Assembly: GCA_003117195.1 (NCBI GenBank)
Contig: BDSI01000053.1
Location: forward strand, 1 to 64,000
Direction: 5' to 3'
Length of the DNA stretch: 64,000 nucleotides
Origin: Eudorina sp. 2006-703-Eu-15
Lineage: Eukaryota; Chlorophyta; Chlorophyceae; Chlamydomonadales; Volvocaceae
Positions 32,778 to 43,700 of this stretch are shown here, piece after piece. Under the pieces are notes generated by a model. That model was given only the letters and a program-made list of their open reading frames with translations, did not search any database and had not been told where the DNA came from. Within the stretch, counting starts at the first letter, position 1. Each line of letters starts with the position of its first letter. A program made the position numbers and the translations under genes.

Positions 32778-35198
32778 AGAAGAGAGAGAAAGAGAGATCT
32801 CACAATCCCGCAAGCTGCGATCTAGGACCTTCACGATGGTGAAAGCGCTGGGGAGTTCGTCGATCGGTACGACTTCGGTCACGTGTCATGATCACCTCCT
32901 GCGCCCCAAAGGTTGGTAATTTCCGTTGCAATTTCCGTTGGACTCACGACGCAGCAGAGACCTAATTTCCGTTGCAATTTCCGTTGGACTCACGACGCAG
33001 CAGAGATCGAGGGCCTGCCTCAGTTACCGACAACCGACTGGCCGACTGGCCGACCAATCGACGACCCGCCCATCCTTACCATCCAGGCCATCCCCCCCTT
33101 TTCGTCGCGCAGCCCACATAACCGTCCGCCCCGAACCCCCGACCTGCCACCCCACCCCGCCCTAAACTACCAGCCGCCCAACCAGTGTGGACGGAAGCGC
33201 GGCGGCTTCGTCAGCGCATGCAACGAGAGCAATGACGCTTGGGGCTCAACCGGCAAGGCGGCAACCCGACTCGCCCAACCGGATTCGCGCCCCACCGGCC
33301 GCCTCTGCCCCTTGCAGTTGACGGCCACGACGGCTGGGCCAACCAAAGCAAACCTGCACCGCACCCGACCCCCTGCCCCAGGCGGCCACTCCACTCCACT
33401 CCCCCGCCACGTGCCCAACCGTTGGCCCCACCTCCGCCCTCCGCCCTCCTCCCCGCATGAACACCCATGTGTACGGCACCATGTACGGCACCATGTACGG
33501 CCCCCGTGTGTCGAGCGTTGCAACCGTGTGTTGCGGCGGCGTGTGCGCTGTAAGTGTTACATATCTAACCGGGCGTGGCACTGGCCAAGGGCTGCTACCC
33601 CAGCCCTAACGGAAAGACCGCCGAAGCACTCTCCTCCCTTTGCGGGGGAAAAGAAGGGCGTGTGCCCCGTGGGCCGGTTACGATACACACCTGTCATGTC
33701 GCGCCATTCCTGGAGGATGCCATACCAGGCCATCCCTGGCGTCGTCTCCACGGCGTACGACATCTCCGCTGCGTAGCCCCTCAGCTGCGCCTCCCCCAGC
33801 CGGCCGCTGTCCACCAGCCAGGCATCCGCGTCGGGATCCAAGTCCCATGGGGCGGCCGCCACCGCCGCCACCGCTGCCGAGGCCGTACAATTGCTAGTGC
33901 TGCCGCTGCGGCCGACAGCGGCCGTGCCAGCTCCGCCATCCCCGCCAGCCCCGGCGCCAGTGTTGCTGCTGCTGCTGACTGGAGCTGGGAGCTGGTGGAC
34001 TCGAACGGCCCAGCCGGCCGGGGCACCCACCGGCGGGTCGGTCAGGAGGGCGCTGGCCGCGGTCAGCAGCGGCGATGGGAACGCCGCGAGGGTGATGGGC
34101 TGCGGAGGGAGGGCCGCGGAGTTGGGATCAGGTTGCGGCTTGACTTGGTGGTTTGGGCTGGTCAGTTGGGGTTCTTTTTACTTGTCTTCCGGCACGAAGG
34201 GGATATATAATCTTATAAGAAGCACGTCTGTCGCGCGCGCCGGGCAAGTAGCCGCACCGTCCCGCATTCACACATGCGCCGGTGCAACCGGCACGGCGAG
34301 CGGGTTAGGGCCATGGGCGGGGTGGGCGGCGCTGCCCGGACGGCGCGGCCCGGCACTGGGGGGCCACCCCACAGCGGGCCCTTCTGAGGGGGCGACACGC
34401 GCCGCCGCTGAGTCAGCGGGGCCCAGATCCCCCGGGAGGTGGAGGTGCAGGTAGAGGTGGAGGGGCTTTGGTGCGGTCGAGGAATCGAACGACAGGTCCC
34501 TTCCCCCCTCAACCCCCCACCGTGGGCACACGCGGGGGGGGGACTACTGGCACACGGCGGTTGTGGTGATGCGTGTACGGCGCAACAGTGGGGCCGGAGA
34601 GGGTATGGGGCCGGGCGGGGCAGATGCCGTACAAGAAGCAGCGGACGGGCTGCACGTTCCCAAGAAAGCCCCACCTTGTCAGTGGCATCCGCCGCCGGCA
34701 GCCCGGCGCAAAACTTAACTCGGGTGACAAGCTCTGTGCCGTTCAGGAGACGTCCGCACTCCCTGCAAGGCCGAGGAGGTGTGGGCAGGTTGGCGCAAGG
34801 CGCAAGTCTTGGCAGTGTTCCCCCTCCCTTCCGCAGCAAAGAGATGGTAAGGGTGGACCACCAAAGTTGCTGGACTACCAACGGAGTGTGACCAGCAGCG
34901 CCAGCGCAGGGATGGCCCGGGCCCCACAGTTGTTTGCCCTCAAGGCCAGGCACACAGAAGGGTAAGTGACCAACCAATAGAACTTTGTTAGATTGCCACA
35001 ATACAATATGCAACCTGTGGACCCCGATGGCCAAATACTTCCCGGTACGCACCATGATACAAGTTGCGCTCGGTCCACGCAGCCCCTGAAAAATTGCTCC
35101 TGCAGGCTTAAGTCAGATGCTGCAATTAAAATGATATGGCAGAAGAAGCTAAACAAACCCGCCAGGAAGGAAAATGCACAGCGGCCGACTGCATTCAT
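13052..35198 (-). CDS. Receptor-type class III nucleotidyl (adenylyl/guanylyl) cyclase with tandem cyclase domains
   Basis: A predicted plasma-membrane enzyme of about 3,600 residues converting ATP or GTP to a cyclic nucleotide. Exons read: 35198-35053, 34762-34675, 34099-33691, 32576-32258, 31617-30496, 29850-29304, 28975-28919, 28180-28043, 27754-27689, 27054-26992, 26560-26492, 25939-25848, 25532 to about 24960, 24498-22324, 21871-21748, 21373-21275, 20889-20632, 20147-19938, 19063-18993, 18422-14404, 13341-13052 (TGA stop). Phases match at nearly all junctions; the donor after 24960 is unresolved. Order: signal peptide, solute-binding-like ectodomain, one membrane helix, cyclase domain 1, long low-complexity insertion, cyclase domain 2, about 1,300-residue disordered tail. 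The start was chosen because the ATG at 35198 opens a signal peptide and its exon phase joins exons 2 and 3 cleanly. Two frame changes in low-complexity stretches of exons 4 and 5 may be tiny introns or indels. Substrate (ATP or GTP) cannot be told. Confidence 0.88.
13625..14392. repeat. Degenerate decamer satellite (CACGACACGG-like) in the last cyclase intron
   Basis: About 770 bp made of CACGACACGG, CACAACACGG and CACGACCTGA variants fills most of the intron between exons 20 and 21. Open frames on both strands (Cys/Val-rich on minus, Arg/Thr-rich on plus) are repeat artefacts. Confidence 0.9.
14725..14890 (-). repeat. In-frame hexamer array coding Glu-Ala repeats
   Basis: (CCTCCG)n on the plus strand reads GCGGAG on the coding strand and gives about 25 Ala-Glu pairs, with a few Val for Ala changes, inside the cyclase tail. 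Confidence 0.85.
15370..15625 (-). repeat. In-frame 18-bp array coding AATAAE repeats
   Basis: About 13 copies of GCCTCCGCCGCCGTCGCT (or GCGGTC variants) code for the hexapeptide Ala-Ala-Thr-Ala-Ala-Glu in the cyclase tail. The length is a multiple of three, so the frame is kept. Confidence 0.9.
18431..18456. repeat. (GT)n microsatellite at the cyclase exon 20 acceptor
   Basis: About 12 GT units lie immediately upstream (in transcript sense, CACACA) of the exon 20 acceptor at 18423-18425. Confidence 0.8.
20511..20553 (-). repeat. Copy of dispersed intronic repeat (ATTGGTAGACAT family)
   Basis: The complement reads GGTATAGGAAGTTGGTAGGC followed by a CGCTGCTGC tail that runs into a CAG/CTG repeat. 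It lies in the cyclase intron between exons 17 and 18. Confidence 0.7.
21513..21536. repeat. Short telomere-like tract (CCCTAAA / TTTAGGG type)
   Basis: GGGGTTTAG is followed directly by CCCTAAACCCTAAAA. Chlamydomonas telomeres use TTTTAGGG and many plants TTTAGGG. It sits in a cyclase intron and is far too short to be a telomere. Confidence 0.5.
24420..24496 (-). repeat. CAG/TAG-type triplet array coding a poly-leucine run
   Basis: AGCAGCAGTAGCAG-like triplets on the plus strand read CTG and CTA on the coding strand and give about 25 consecutive Leu at the start of cyclase exon 14. Confidence 0.85.
25622..25793. repeat. Decamer array GCGGGGAGGG, about 17 copies
   Basis: A nearly perfect 10-bp tandem repeat with one 1-bp slip near 25694 lies in the cyclase intron after the [12 protein letters not shown] exon. 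Confidence 0.95.
26034..26392. repeat. (GTGGGT)n hexamer array of about 360 bp
   Basis: About 59 hexamers with a few phase slips (near 26238 and 26314) lie in the cyclase intron after the GDSFILAF exon. All apparent 150-240 codon ORFs here are artefacts of the 6-bp unit. Confidence 0.95.
27911..27946 (-). repeat. Copy of dispersed intronic repeat (ATTGGTAGACAT family)
   Basis: The complement reads GGTATAGGAAATAGGTAGAC then ATTTTCAAACTGCGC. It lies in the cyclase intron downstream of the membrane-helix exon. Confidence 0.75.
28043..28180 (-). other. Cyclase gene: transmembrane helix exon
   Basis: This 138-bp exon encodes the hydrophobic run [20 protein letters not shown], followed at once by the basic stop-transfer TRKAQGK and then the start of the cyclase domain. 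The sequence places the ectodomain outside and the catalytic domains in the cytoplasm. Confidence 0.85.
28425..28478 (+). repeat. Copy of dispersed intronic repeat (ATTGGTAGACAT family)
   Basis: GGATATAAGAAATCGGCAGA leads into CATACTCATACTGCGCTGCTGCC and a GCAAAG tail, in the cyclase intron upstream of the membrane-helix exon, opposite in strand to the gene. Confidence 0.8.
29627..29692 (-). repeat. In-frame hexamer array coding Gln-Pro repeats
   Basis: GGCTGC hexamers (CAGCCG on the coding strand) give about 11 Gln-Pro pairs in cyclase exon 6, just after a His-rich stretch. Confidence 0.85.
30090..30476. repeat. (CCCTG)n pentamer array of about 390 bp
   Basis: A pentanucleotide array with CCCCTG and CCCCGC variants fills the cyclase intron just 3' of the ectodomain exon ending at 30496. 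Confidence 0.95.
31719..31803 (+). repeat. Two adjacent copies of dispersed intronic repeat (ATTGGTAGACAT family)
   Basis: Copies start at about 31719 (TATAGGAAATTGGTAGACAA then TTTCAAACTGCG) and 31779 (TATAGGAAATTGGTAGACAT), only 60 bp apart, in the cyclase intron between exons 4 and 5. Confidence 0.85.
32108..32226. repeat. (CCCCCG)n hexamer array
   Basis: About 19 units follow the end of cyclase exon 4 in the gene's sense. Confidence 0.9.
32709..32800. repeat. (AG)n microsatellite
   Basis: About 90 bp of AG dinucleotides with two AGAAGAG interruptions near the right end, in the cyclase intron between exons 3 and 4. Confidence 0.95.
32921..33010. repeat. 46-bp direct duplication
   Basis: Two copies of TAATTTCCGTTGCAATTTCC followed by GTTGGACTCACGACGCAGCA and GAGA occur back to back. 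Each unit itself contains ATTTCCGTTG twice. It lies in a cyclase intron. Confidence 0.85.
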
Positions 35199-36085
35199 CT
35201 CGCCCGAACCCCATCTGAAATGCTTGGAAATGATGACCGCTCGTCAAACCTAAGCGATGACCCTATGCCTGCACTGAGGGTTTCGAGTTTCTCTCGATGG
35301 TGTACGTGTACGCAATGCGTACGGGAGCGGGAAACTGCGAAAATGTGAGTGCCGTCCGCATCTGGGTGGTGTGCCAGTTAAACATCCTCGGAGGTGCAAC
35401 ATTAAATATATATTATCACGAGGATTTGGAGCTGCTCGAAAAACCCGCACGGCAACGAAATCATTATGCAGTAGAGGTCTGCCCCCAAAACCTCCTTCGA
35501 TAACAAAATGTCACCAATCGACAACCTGGACTGGATCCGATGCGGCTAACAAACATCAGTTAGCATACGATTGCTCTTGTCATCGAGTTCGAACGATACG
35601 ACGATAGCTGTACGAGGCGTGCTGTCAGCCGGTCATGGCGCAGACATCCAACTGTAACACCAGCGGGTTGCACCGATTTACAACGATGGCGAAGGCTTGC
35701 ATTAGGGCAGTTAACTGGGGAAACGCGGCCTTGTCACTCACTGTTCGGTTACTCTTATTTACGCACTGGGCGTTGCAGACATGTCGAGGGCGAAAGAAAT
35801 GTGTCAGCATGTCGGACGTGGGTGGTGGGCTGGCAGTACCTGGTATTGCCGGGGCGATACCCCTGCGCTCTACCTTCAGTCTTGCCAGTTGTGCCAGTCG
35901 GAGGAGGCGACGAGGACGCGCGCAGGGGGGGCCACTGTCCCCCTCTGACAGTGGCCTCCCTGGCTCTTTCATTGACGGCACATCTCCAGTCTCCAGCAAC
36001 CAAGCAATCAACCCAGGGCAAGTACCTGCTGTCCCTCTTGTAAGGGTAAAAGAGCTTGCCGTGACTCCGAAACCCAAAATCCTTA
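35199..36085. other. Intergenic region upstream of the cyclase start
   Basis: No exon is supported here. It holds the presumed cyclase promoter and the 3' end of the next gene upstream. A TTACA (TGTAA on the minus strand, the usual Chlamydomonas polyadenylation word) at 35678-35682 is about 400 nt past that gene's stop. Confidence 0.45.
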
Positions 36086-39000
36086 TCATTTTCCGTTCAG
36101 AAACGCGGCGATCACCCGGTTGGTCGCCCTCCTCAGGTCCGTGCCGCGCAGGGCCTGAGCATCGCTGCTCCATCCGCACACCTGAACGCGGTACCAAGCC
36201 GCATCCCGCACCACAGACCACACTCTTACCAGCACCACCAAGACGTGGACCAACAACACATCAATAAGCCCCCGCCCAGCCAGTCAAATGCCATCGGCGC
36301 CGTCATGACGCCGCTTCAGCTCCCGCGTCCGCCTCCGCCGACCATGGCGGCCGGGGGGCCACCCCTCACCCTTCGCCGGTGTGGTGTTGCTTCATACGCG
36401 TGAGGCAGGCGTCGGGGCGCTCCAGGCGGGGTCGGGGTTTGTTTGTCTGGGACAGTACGACACCCAATCATCACCCAAGTCACCCGTCCACCGTACACCC
36501 CGAGACTGGAGCGGCTACCCTCGCTCTGACTAACACATTATGTCGAGTGCAGCTTCCATCTCTATCGCCCCCGAGTGGGAAATCGGACTCCCGGCAGTGC
36601 CCACCACCGACTCCCGGCAGTGCCCACCACCGACTCCCCGCAGTGCCCACCACCGACTCCCGGCAGTGCCCACCACCGACTCCCGGCAGTGCCCACCACC
36701 GACTCCCCGCAGTGCCCACCACCGACTCCCGGCAGTGCCCACCACCGACTCCCGGCAGTGCCCACCACCGACTCCCCGCAGTGCCCACCACCGACTCCCG
36801 GCAGTGCCCACCACCGACTCCCGGCAGTGCCCACCACCGACTCCCCGCAGTGCCCACCACCGACTCCCGGCAGTGCCCACCACCGACTCCCGGCAGTGCC
36901 CACCACCGTACACCTGCAGTACAAAAGCATCTGCAGACAATCAAGGCACATACAGCACTTCCGTTGGTTGACGATTCGCTTCAGACAGAGAGTCATACAC
37001 CACATGAATCGTATCGCTAGGGGGTCCCCGCCCTGGAGCGTTAGTTGTGGATGCATTCCGTACCACAGGAGGGAGGGAGACTTGCTGCGCGGGTCGATGA
37101 TGCGGTTCCGGAGTACCGTACCGTACGGGGCAGTTGTGACCCCAACCGTTGCATGTCGGTCGTGCTTCGCCTTACCTGGGCCCCAAGCGCGTCATTCACC
37201 GGTTCCTTTGCCAGACCTCTGTGACCTGTCTACCAAGTCCTTGACCCCACATGACATCACTTCCGGACAATGTCTGCTCTCTGCTGTCAGGCAGCAGCGT
37301 GATAGGATAGGTCCACGCGCGCATACACATGACCCTTACCGCGGCACCGACGACTCTTCATGACGGCATGCCACGACCTACCGAAACGGTCTCGCGGACC
37401 TGTGTGTGTGAATCCGCCCACTCGTTTTCACACCTCGTCGATCAGCGTGACGTCATGCCATTGAGTGAAGGTGTTGAGAAACACCGAGTCCATGTGCATG
37501 GCCCGTTAATACCCAGTGCGCCGCAGGTGACAGCTGGCCTTCAAGTGAATCCCGAGTAGAAGGGAGGCGAACTCAACCGCGGGCCCACGTCACCGCAGCA
37601 CCCACCAACCAGTCAGCCGTCCTAGCTCGCGTTCGCATCCTGTATGAGCTTGGGTGCAAGTCCGCACCGTTGCGCACAACCCCACGTGACACCGCAACGC
37701 GCATTCACGCATTCTTTGTTGGACTCCCGACCTGCCAGCTCCCGCTCCTCCTCCCAGACCCTCACCTCCTCCACGGGCCCCAGTATGCGGGTCTCCAACA
37801 CGCTGCCCCGCACCACTGCATCGATGTTGACCGTCTTGATCAGGTCGCCCGTCATGACGCACTCACCCACAGACTGCGCTTGCGGAGGTTCATGACAAAC
37901 AGGGCTCGTCCGTTGCGGGCGCGGCCTCGTCCGCGCCGCCAGCGGACCGCCGACGCCGCCCCGTGCGGTGACGATGGTTGCTGCGGCGGCGCCGTCGCCG
38001 CCAGCGCCGTCACGGACGACGCGCAGGGTAGCTAGCGTGAGGTTGGGCTCCGTATCGCCGTCTGTCGTACCACTTCCACATATGGACCACCAATGGGGCT
38101 CCGCATCACTTCGGCTCCTTCACGATGTGCAGGACTCGACTAAAGGACAGTTGGCGGCCGACGGACCCCGTTTCCCTCACGAGCCCAGTCGTCCCAATCC
38201 CCGATCTGGGTTCGGGAGGGTATATGCCGTACTCCTGCCGTACCCGGCCTGGCACTCGCCGCGGCGCCCCGCCTGAACCCCACGAAGCCTTGCGGGCATA
38301 CACACAGCGCCCCGCCACTCACCTTCCCGCCACACGACACACCAACCAATGCGGTGCAGATATCTGACAGCTGCAGCAGGGTTTACAAAGGGTCACCCAA
38401 CTGCGACCAAGTCCACCGCGTGAGGCGAGAACCCAGACCCGGCCGCACGGTCACCATACCCCCAAACTCAACCTTGGGTTTTGTTATACTGTTCTGACCC
38501 CCAAACCCCATCATCCGCTTGCTCCCACCCCCAGGTTCCGCCGTCGTCACCGTACCTCACCATGAAGGCCTGCGACTCTCGAACGATGGCGTGTACGGAC
38601 GACGGGGTGGACGCCTCGACGCGGCGCAGCCGTACCACGACGTCGTACACGTCGTCCTGCCCGCGTTCCATGGTGTTCCACAAGAGAATCAAGTGCTACG
38701 CTGCCCGCAGGGCCCTGTACGGCATGGGCGAGGCACGGGTACGACACAGATACGTAAGGCCACAAACAATTGGAGTTTCTGACACCGGAAGCGGGAATGG
38801 TCGGGGATCCGCACCCTCTCATCGGGTTTGGGTCGGGCGATTCTCCTCACTCAACACGCCCTGTCCTGTGGTTTGGGTCAGACTGGGTTCCTCAATACAC
38901 ACCACTGCAAGCAGATACCCTGGAACACTAGCACCCTAGGACCCTGCCACCCCACCCTCCCTACCGGCGGCTCCTTGTTATAGGGCCCCTCGAAGTACTC

Positions 39001-40737
39001 GAACGTCATGCCCACATCCAGGGCACGCTTGCGCCCCGCCTGCTCGTCCAGCACCCCGCGCCACGCCAGGTACGGTCGGGGGCAGAGGTGCGGGCAGTCC
39101 AGCTTGCCGTTCCAGTAGCCGCTGCAGTAGGCGCCGCCGCGGAAGAAGGCTGCAACAGATGGGGGAGGGAGGCAGGGGATGAGGGGGAGAAGGCTGCGGC
39201 GGAGCGGGGGTGCCGAGATGACGTTCGATAGCTTTGGCGAGCGGACGGACAGTGGTAAATCATGGTGGTCATGGGGAGGAGGCTGACAAGGGCGAGGTTA
39301 CATAACAAAGCAAAACCGACAGTGGGTTATGGGTCTCGGAGCGGGACAGTGTACCGTGTATGGCTGTACGGCGCGGCGTGTATGTGTGTGTTGTTTGCAT
39401 GTCAAGCGCGCACGTTGGGGATGCGCGGGGACGTGACCATACGGGGTGGGGCGGTTCACAGCACCACAGCGGCTGGCGGGCCGAATCAGCGGGCCCCGGG
39501 GGGGGTAACACCCGCATGCAAATCATTTCTCTTGCGGCTGCATGTCCGACTGCATGTACGGCAGTGTCACGCACACGCCAGACTGGGGCCACACCATGAG
39601 CACCGGCGGGAACCGGCTGCACGGCACCGCCTTCCTGTGGTGCTGGCGGGCGGCCCCGGGTACCTCTCCCGCCGGCTCCCGCGCGGGGTTCTCCCAGTTC
39701 CAGCGGCGCAGCAGCACAGGGCGCGCTGCCTGCCCGGACCGCCCACGCCCGCCCACCCACCTTCCGGGCTCATCTCAGCTGCCCATCCACCTATCCGCTT
39801 GGCGCATTGTATATATATATATATATATACGATCATCCCGAGCAAGCTCCGCGACGAGCTTTAGTCCGCGCCAGCCCAGGTCATAGGATTTGGTTTGGGT
39901 CCTGCGGGTTTCTCTCCTTAACACAGCTGCACCCCTCCCCCAGTTCACCGGGTTCACAAACACGGCACTGGCGGCCTGCGGGGGGTGTTCCTCCTCCTCA
40001 ATGGGGTCCAGCGGCATCACCCACGCCAGGAACGCCCGCTGCTGCCTCCGCGGAACAAGAATCCGTCCCCAAATCAACCGTGACGGGGAATGTTCCAGAC
40101 CGGCACGGCTGTCGACTCGAAAGGAGCAGCTGTGCAGCTCCCCATACGTAGCGCGTCCCGATGAAGCCTCCTCGGAATGTGTCCGTTCCCGTTGCCAGGA
40201 AGCGGCTGGACTGCTGCTGGCGCATCACAGGTCGCCGCTGCTGCTGCTACAACGCCGGCAATCGCTGTTGTCGTCGTCGCTGCCACCGCCGTCGCCTCCA
40301 CTGCCGTCGCTGACGCCCTCGCTGCCACCATCGCCTCCACCTCCGCTGTCGCCATCGCTTCCGCTGCCGTAATCGCCTCCACTGCCGCCATCGCGGCGCC
40401 ACTGTAGCTTTCGTCGCCGCCGGTGTCGCCACCTCTGCGGCCGCCTCCACCCGTGCCGCAGCCGCAGCCATCCCCTCCATCTTCTGTCGGTTCTCCCCAT
40501 CTGCGTCGGAGGGTGACGGTGATGGCTGGGCCTCCCGCTGACCCAGATCGTGTTTCCTGACCCGTGGCTTCGAGTCCGCAGCCTCAGCCACCATGTGTAC
40601 CACCCTGTCCGCCATCTGCATCGCCAAGTCCAGCTCGCGGCCCGAGAGACAGGCCGCGAAAATCGCCATGGCGGCGCACGACTTGGCCCAGAGTGCCAAG
40701 TCTTTGGCCTCGAGGAGGTTATCAGGGTCCAAGGCCG
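36086..40737 (-). CDS. Multi-exon gene fragments, possible glycosyltransferase (GT47/exostosin- or GT90-like), uncertain
   Basis: I do not recognise this gene securely. GC-rich coding segments flanked by good splice sites: from about 40737 (LALWAKSCAAMAIFAACL), 40215-40145 (SSRFLATGTDTFRGGFIGTR), about 40060-39960 (AFLAWVMPLDPIEEEEHPPQ), about 39745-39530 (VLLRRWNWENPAREPAG and FPPVLMVWPQSGVCVTLPY), 39149-38965 (FFRGGAYCSGYWNGKLDC and CPRPYLAWRGVLDEQAGRK), 38656-38561 (DDVYDVVVRLRRV and VRESQAFM), ending 37766 (GDLIKTVNIDAVVRGSVLET), and 36154-36086 (LRGTDLRRATNRVIAAFLNG, TGA). The FFRGG block and the later DDV...SQAF block recall eukaryotic glycosyltransferase families with an FRG motif, but the expected middle of either domain is missing. 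It may be two genes, a broken gene, or a family I do not know. The order, joins and start are not established. Confidence 0.35.
36588..36906. repeat. 23-bp minisatellite with a 69-bp higher-order period
   Basis: About 14 copies of GACTCCCGGCAGTGCCCACC plus ACC form a strict A-A-B pattern, where B has CCCCGC instead of CCCGGC. The true period is therefore 69 bp (three units). Since 69 is a multiple of three, several frames stay open. The array lies in an intron or gap of the 36-41 kb gene. Confidence 0.95.
39805..39831. repeat. (TA)n microsatellite
   Basis: About ten TA units between two coding segments of the 36-41 kb gene. Confidence 0.85.
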
Positions 40738-43700
40738 CTGCGCCACGTGAGCATAGACAACGGCTCGGCACTGTAGCAGACTCTTGGTGGTGATGACATG
40801 CTGCGTTAAGAAAGGTGATACCTACGCAGCCAGGGTGTCGGAGCATTGAACTCTACGTAATCGCCGGACACCTGTGCGTTCGCAGTATTCTGGAACTCGC
40901 CAGTTCAAAGTGTTTGGCAACAACTCGTGTCGTTAGAATGGCGTACGCTAGCCCTACCCTGAGATTCAGACATGATTTCTAAGCCATGCCGCTCAAGTGA
41001 AGCCTCGCTTGCACACCTTCTCGAACCAGGGACTGCTGTCGGTATCCGATAAACGACCTGGCTCAGTCTTCTTTTGCTCAGGTCCAGCGGTTCAATTGCT
41101 CTGTAATGTCTTAGCATAGGGATACGAATCATACACATTGACATAATATGGACCGTATCGGATTGCGGGCGACTCGGTTCCACTTGTACGGCTTTCAGAA
41201 ATTTAAAATTCATTCTAACTTGGTGAAGGCTGGCTGTTCGTGCAGCCCACTGCATTCTTACTTACTCTTCACACGGCCAACCTCAATCAACTAGCACCGC
41301 GGCCCGCCTGCTGCCGAGGACCCCGTGGGTGCAGCACGGTGCAGTGCGTGCAAGGGCCCTGCAGCGACCGAAGCCTCCCGCACCTCCCAACAGACTGCCC
41401 CCACGTGTGTGCCATGAGAGTATGAACGGAGGGTTGGCGCACGAACCACTGGCATCTGTCTGAGCTGCTATGCGAAGACGGTGCCGCCACGAACACTGAG
41501 ACCCACACCCTGAGGCTGAATAAGGCTGAGGCGGGGACCAGCACGCCACCGTACAGTCAGGGCTGCTGCGAGTAGCTGCAGTGGTACACTCCAGACCGCG
41601 CCGAAGTCGGGCGTGACTCAGACCGAGTGTATGGCTGAGATGATCGGCCAGAATCCCTGTACGACCGCCCCTGAATGTTGATCTGGTTGGGCTGATGGGA
41701 TAGGTCTGGCGGAGTGCAGTTCGGGGTTAGTTAGTCAGCCGGATAGACACGGCACTATCTTCGGCGACGCGGATGAAAGTCTGGTCTATGCGCCCTTGAC
41801 TGTGGGGACGCCGGGAGGGGCTCCCGACTTCGCCCCGACTAAACCGAGTGTAAACACAGCGCGACGTGTTGGTTTCGTTGTCTAGGTTCGTTGTACTGTC
41901 ACGTTAAAGCCGCCGGTTGAAGAAGTACGTGGCGATGGCTGTTCGCGGGGTTCGCTCTTCGTGGGGATGGCCGTTCGTGGTTCCTTCGCCGTCGAAACAC
42001 GTACCTGTGTGGAGTCCGCCTGGTAATGGCCTATCGAGGCGATGGGCAGTGATTAAGTAATTATAAATGCGGATGATGCTGGCGATGGGCTGGCGGACCG
42101 CCACCACCAGCGATGCATGGGCTCCAAAGGGCCGATTCACGACAGGCCTCCCAAGGCCGGCTTCTTAACCACTCGCACCCAACAAATGAACACCGGCACC
42201 CACCAACCGACTAACTCGTGGGAGGGCTCCTGCGCAACTACTGCCGTACCATGTGCGCCTTACGTACAACCACACCGAAACCACGCCGAACACTGCAGCC
42301 TAAGTCGTCAACACCACCTGAAACCAACAGCCTTAATCGCCACCGCCTCTGTCACGTGGCCGGTCTCCATCGACACACCGCAAACCCTCCCCGGGAACAC
42401 TGGCCCCGCCGCCCAGCGAGCGCAATACAAGACCAGCAGCGCTGACCTCTCCGTGGGTGGCGGCCCAAGGGCGGTGCCGGTGCCGTACATCCATGAACAG
42501 CGCGGTCAAACCAGGGCGGCGTGGGGGAATCAAGGCAAGCGCGCCTCGGCGACGTCGGCGCCGCCAGGAACACAGCGCGAGGTGACCGCTGAGGCAAGGA
42601 CAGTTGCTGGGAGCGGTGTGCGCCAAGCGCCTCCACCGCCGGGCGGCACCAGGGAGAGCAGAGCAGGAAAACGCCAACCGCCGCCGCTTGTACGTGATGA
42701 AAACTGTAAGCGGCAGCGTACAGCGTCTTGCAGCGGCCCGCCGCCGTCCATTATCAACACCGGGCCTGCAAGTGTAACAACGGGCGCGAGAACACGCACA
42801 GCCATCCAAGTAATGCCGTACAAGGACAGAATTGCTCCGAACGCAGTATCGCATCGGGTACCGTACTCACCCCTGTGTCCCAGCAGGCGGCTGGTTGCAT
42901 GGAGCTACCCTCTATCATGCCCAGCTGAGGTCCCCAGACCCTGGCCCCCTCCAAGTGCTACAACCTTTGTCTCAGTCGTTCGTTTTCCGCTCCAGGTCCA
43001 GCGGGTCCTGACAGGTACTTGACGCCCAGCGCGCGGTGCGCATCCAGTAGCAGGAGTCCGCGGTCACGATCACGGCAGGTAGGTCATGTACGAACGACCG
43101 CGTTGACCGGTACCTGCCGCAGCGGCCGTTTTTAGGTAACAATATTGCTTCATCTGTTGAAATTAATTTTTTGTTTAGAGTAAACCGGCAACCATGAAAT
43201 AAGTTCTTACACTGTTTCTCACTTCCACACCCAAGAATCCGTTCACAAATGGGTCTGCACTTCCAGGTTATCGGAATCGGCGATATAATCCCTTCACATA
43301 ATGATATGCACTTGAAAGCCACACGGCACCAGTTCTGACAATGAACTGAGAGCCAGTATTTTATGCCCCGTTGTCGACGCCGTACAGTACCCTGTCATAC
43401 AAAAATAAAGTCATCATGAAAATTATGAAGTTAACACGACTCCGTAAATATTGCTTACTTAAGATTACATCGTGCGCAACCTGCCATGCTGATCACCGTT
43501 GCCTAGCCTGAAACCGGTGCACACGTGCGCAGCGCTACTGCGACTGCGCGGACACGGGTTGGCAGGGCGCGAATCCGCGCGTATCAACGCAAATTCGTCA
43601 AAATGTTTCCGCCAAAATCCGTCATCGCACGTTTGCAATCATGCAGACGCATGTTTTAGCTGTCGGCTGCGGCCAGCCCACAAACCGTTTATCGGGGTTC

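Larger units (their letters stand above)
30496..35198 (-). other. Cyclase gene: signal peptide and solute-binding-protein-like ectodomain
   Basis: Residues 1-28 have a basic start and a hydrophobic core ([18 protein letters not shown]), a good signal peptide. The following exons show the periplasmic-binding-protein-like signature I know from algal receptor cyclases: [130 protein letters not shown] and [10 protein letters not shown]. The ligand is unknown. A Ser/Asn-rich insertion from CAG/CTG-type repeats (about 31075-31200) lies inside the domain. Confidence 0.8.

Noticed and set aside
36480..37056. Regularly spaced repeats at 36.6-36.9 kb as a CRISPR-like array
   Set aside because: Units are contiguous with no unique spacers, and the context is eukaryotic; it is a minisatellite.
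42117..43022. 301-codon plus-strand frame
   Set aside because: No recognisable motif, no splice context, and mixed composition; chance in GC-rich DNA.
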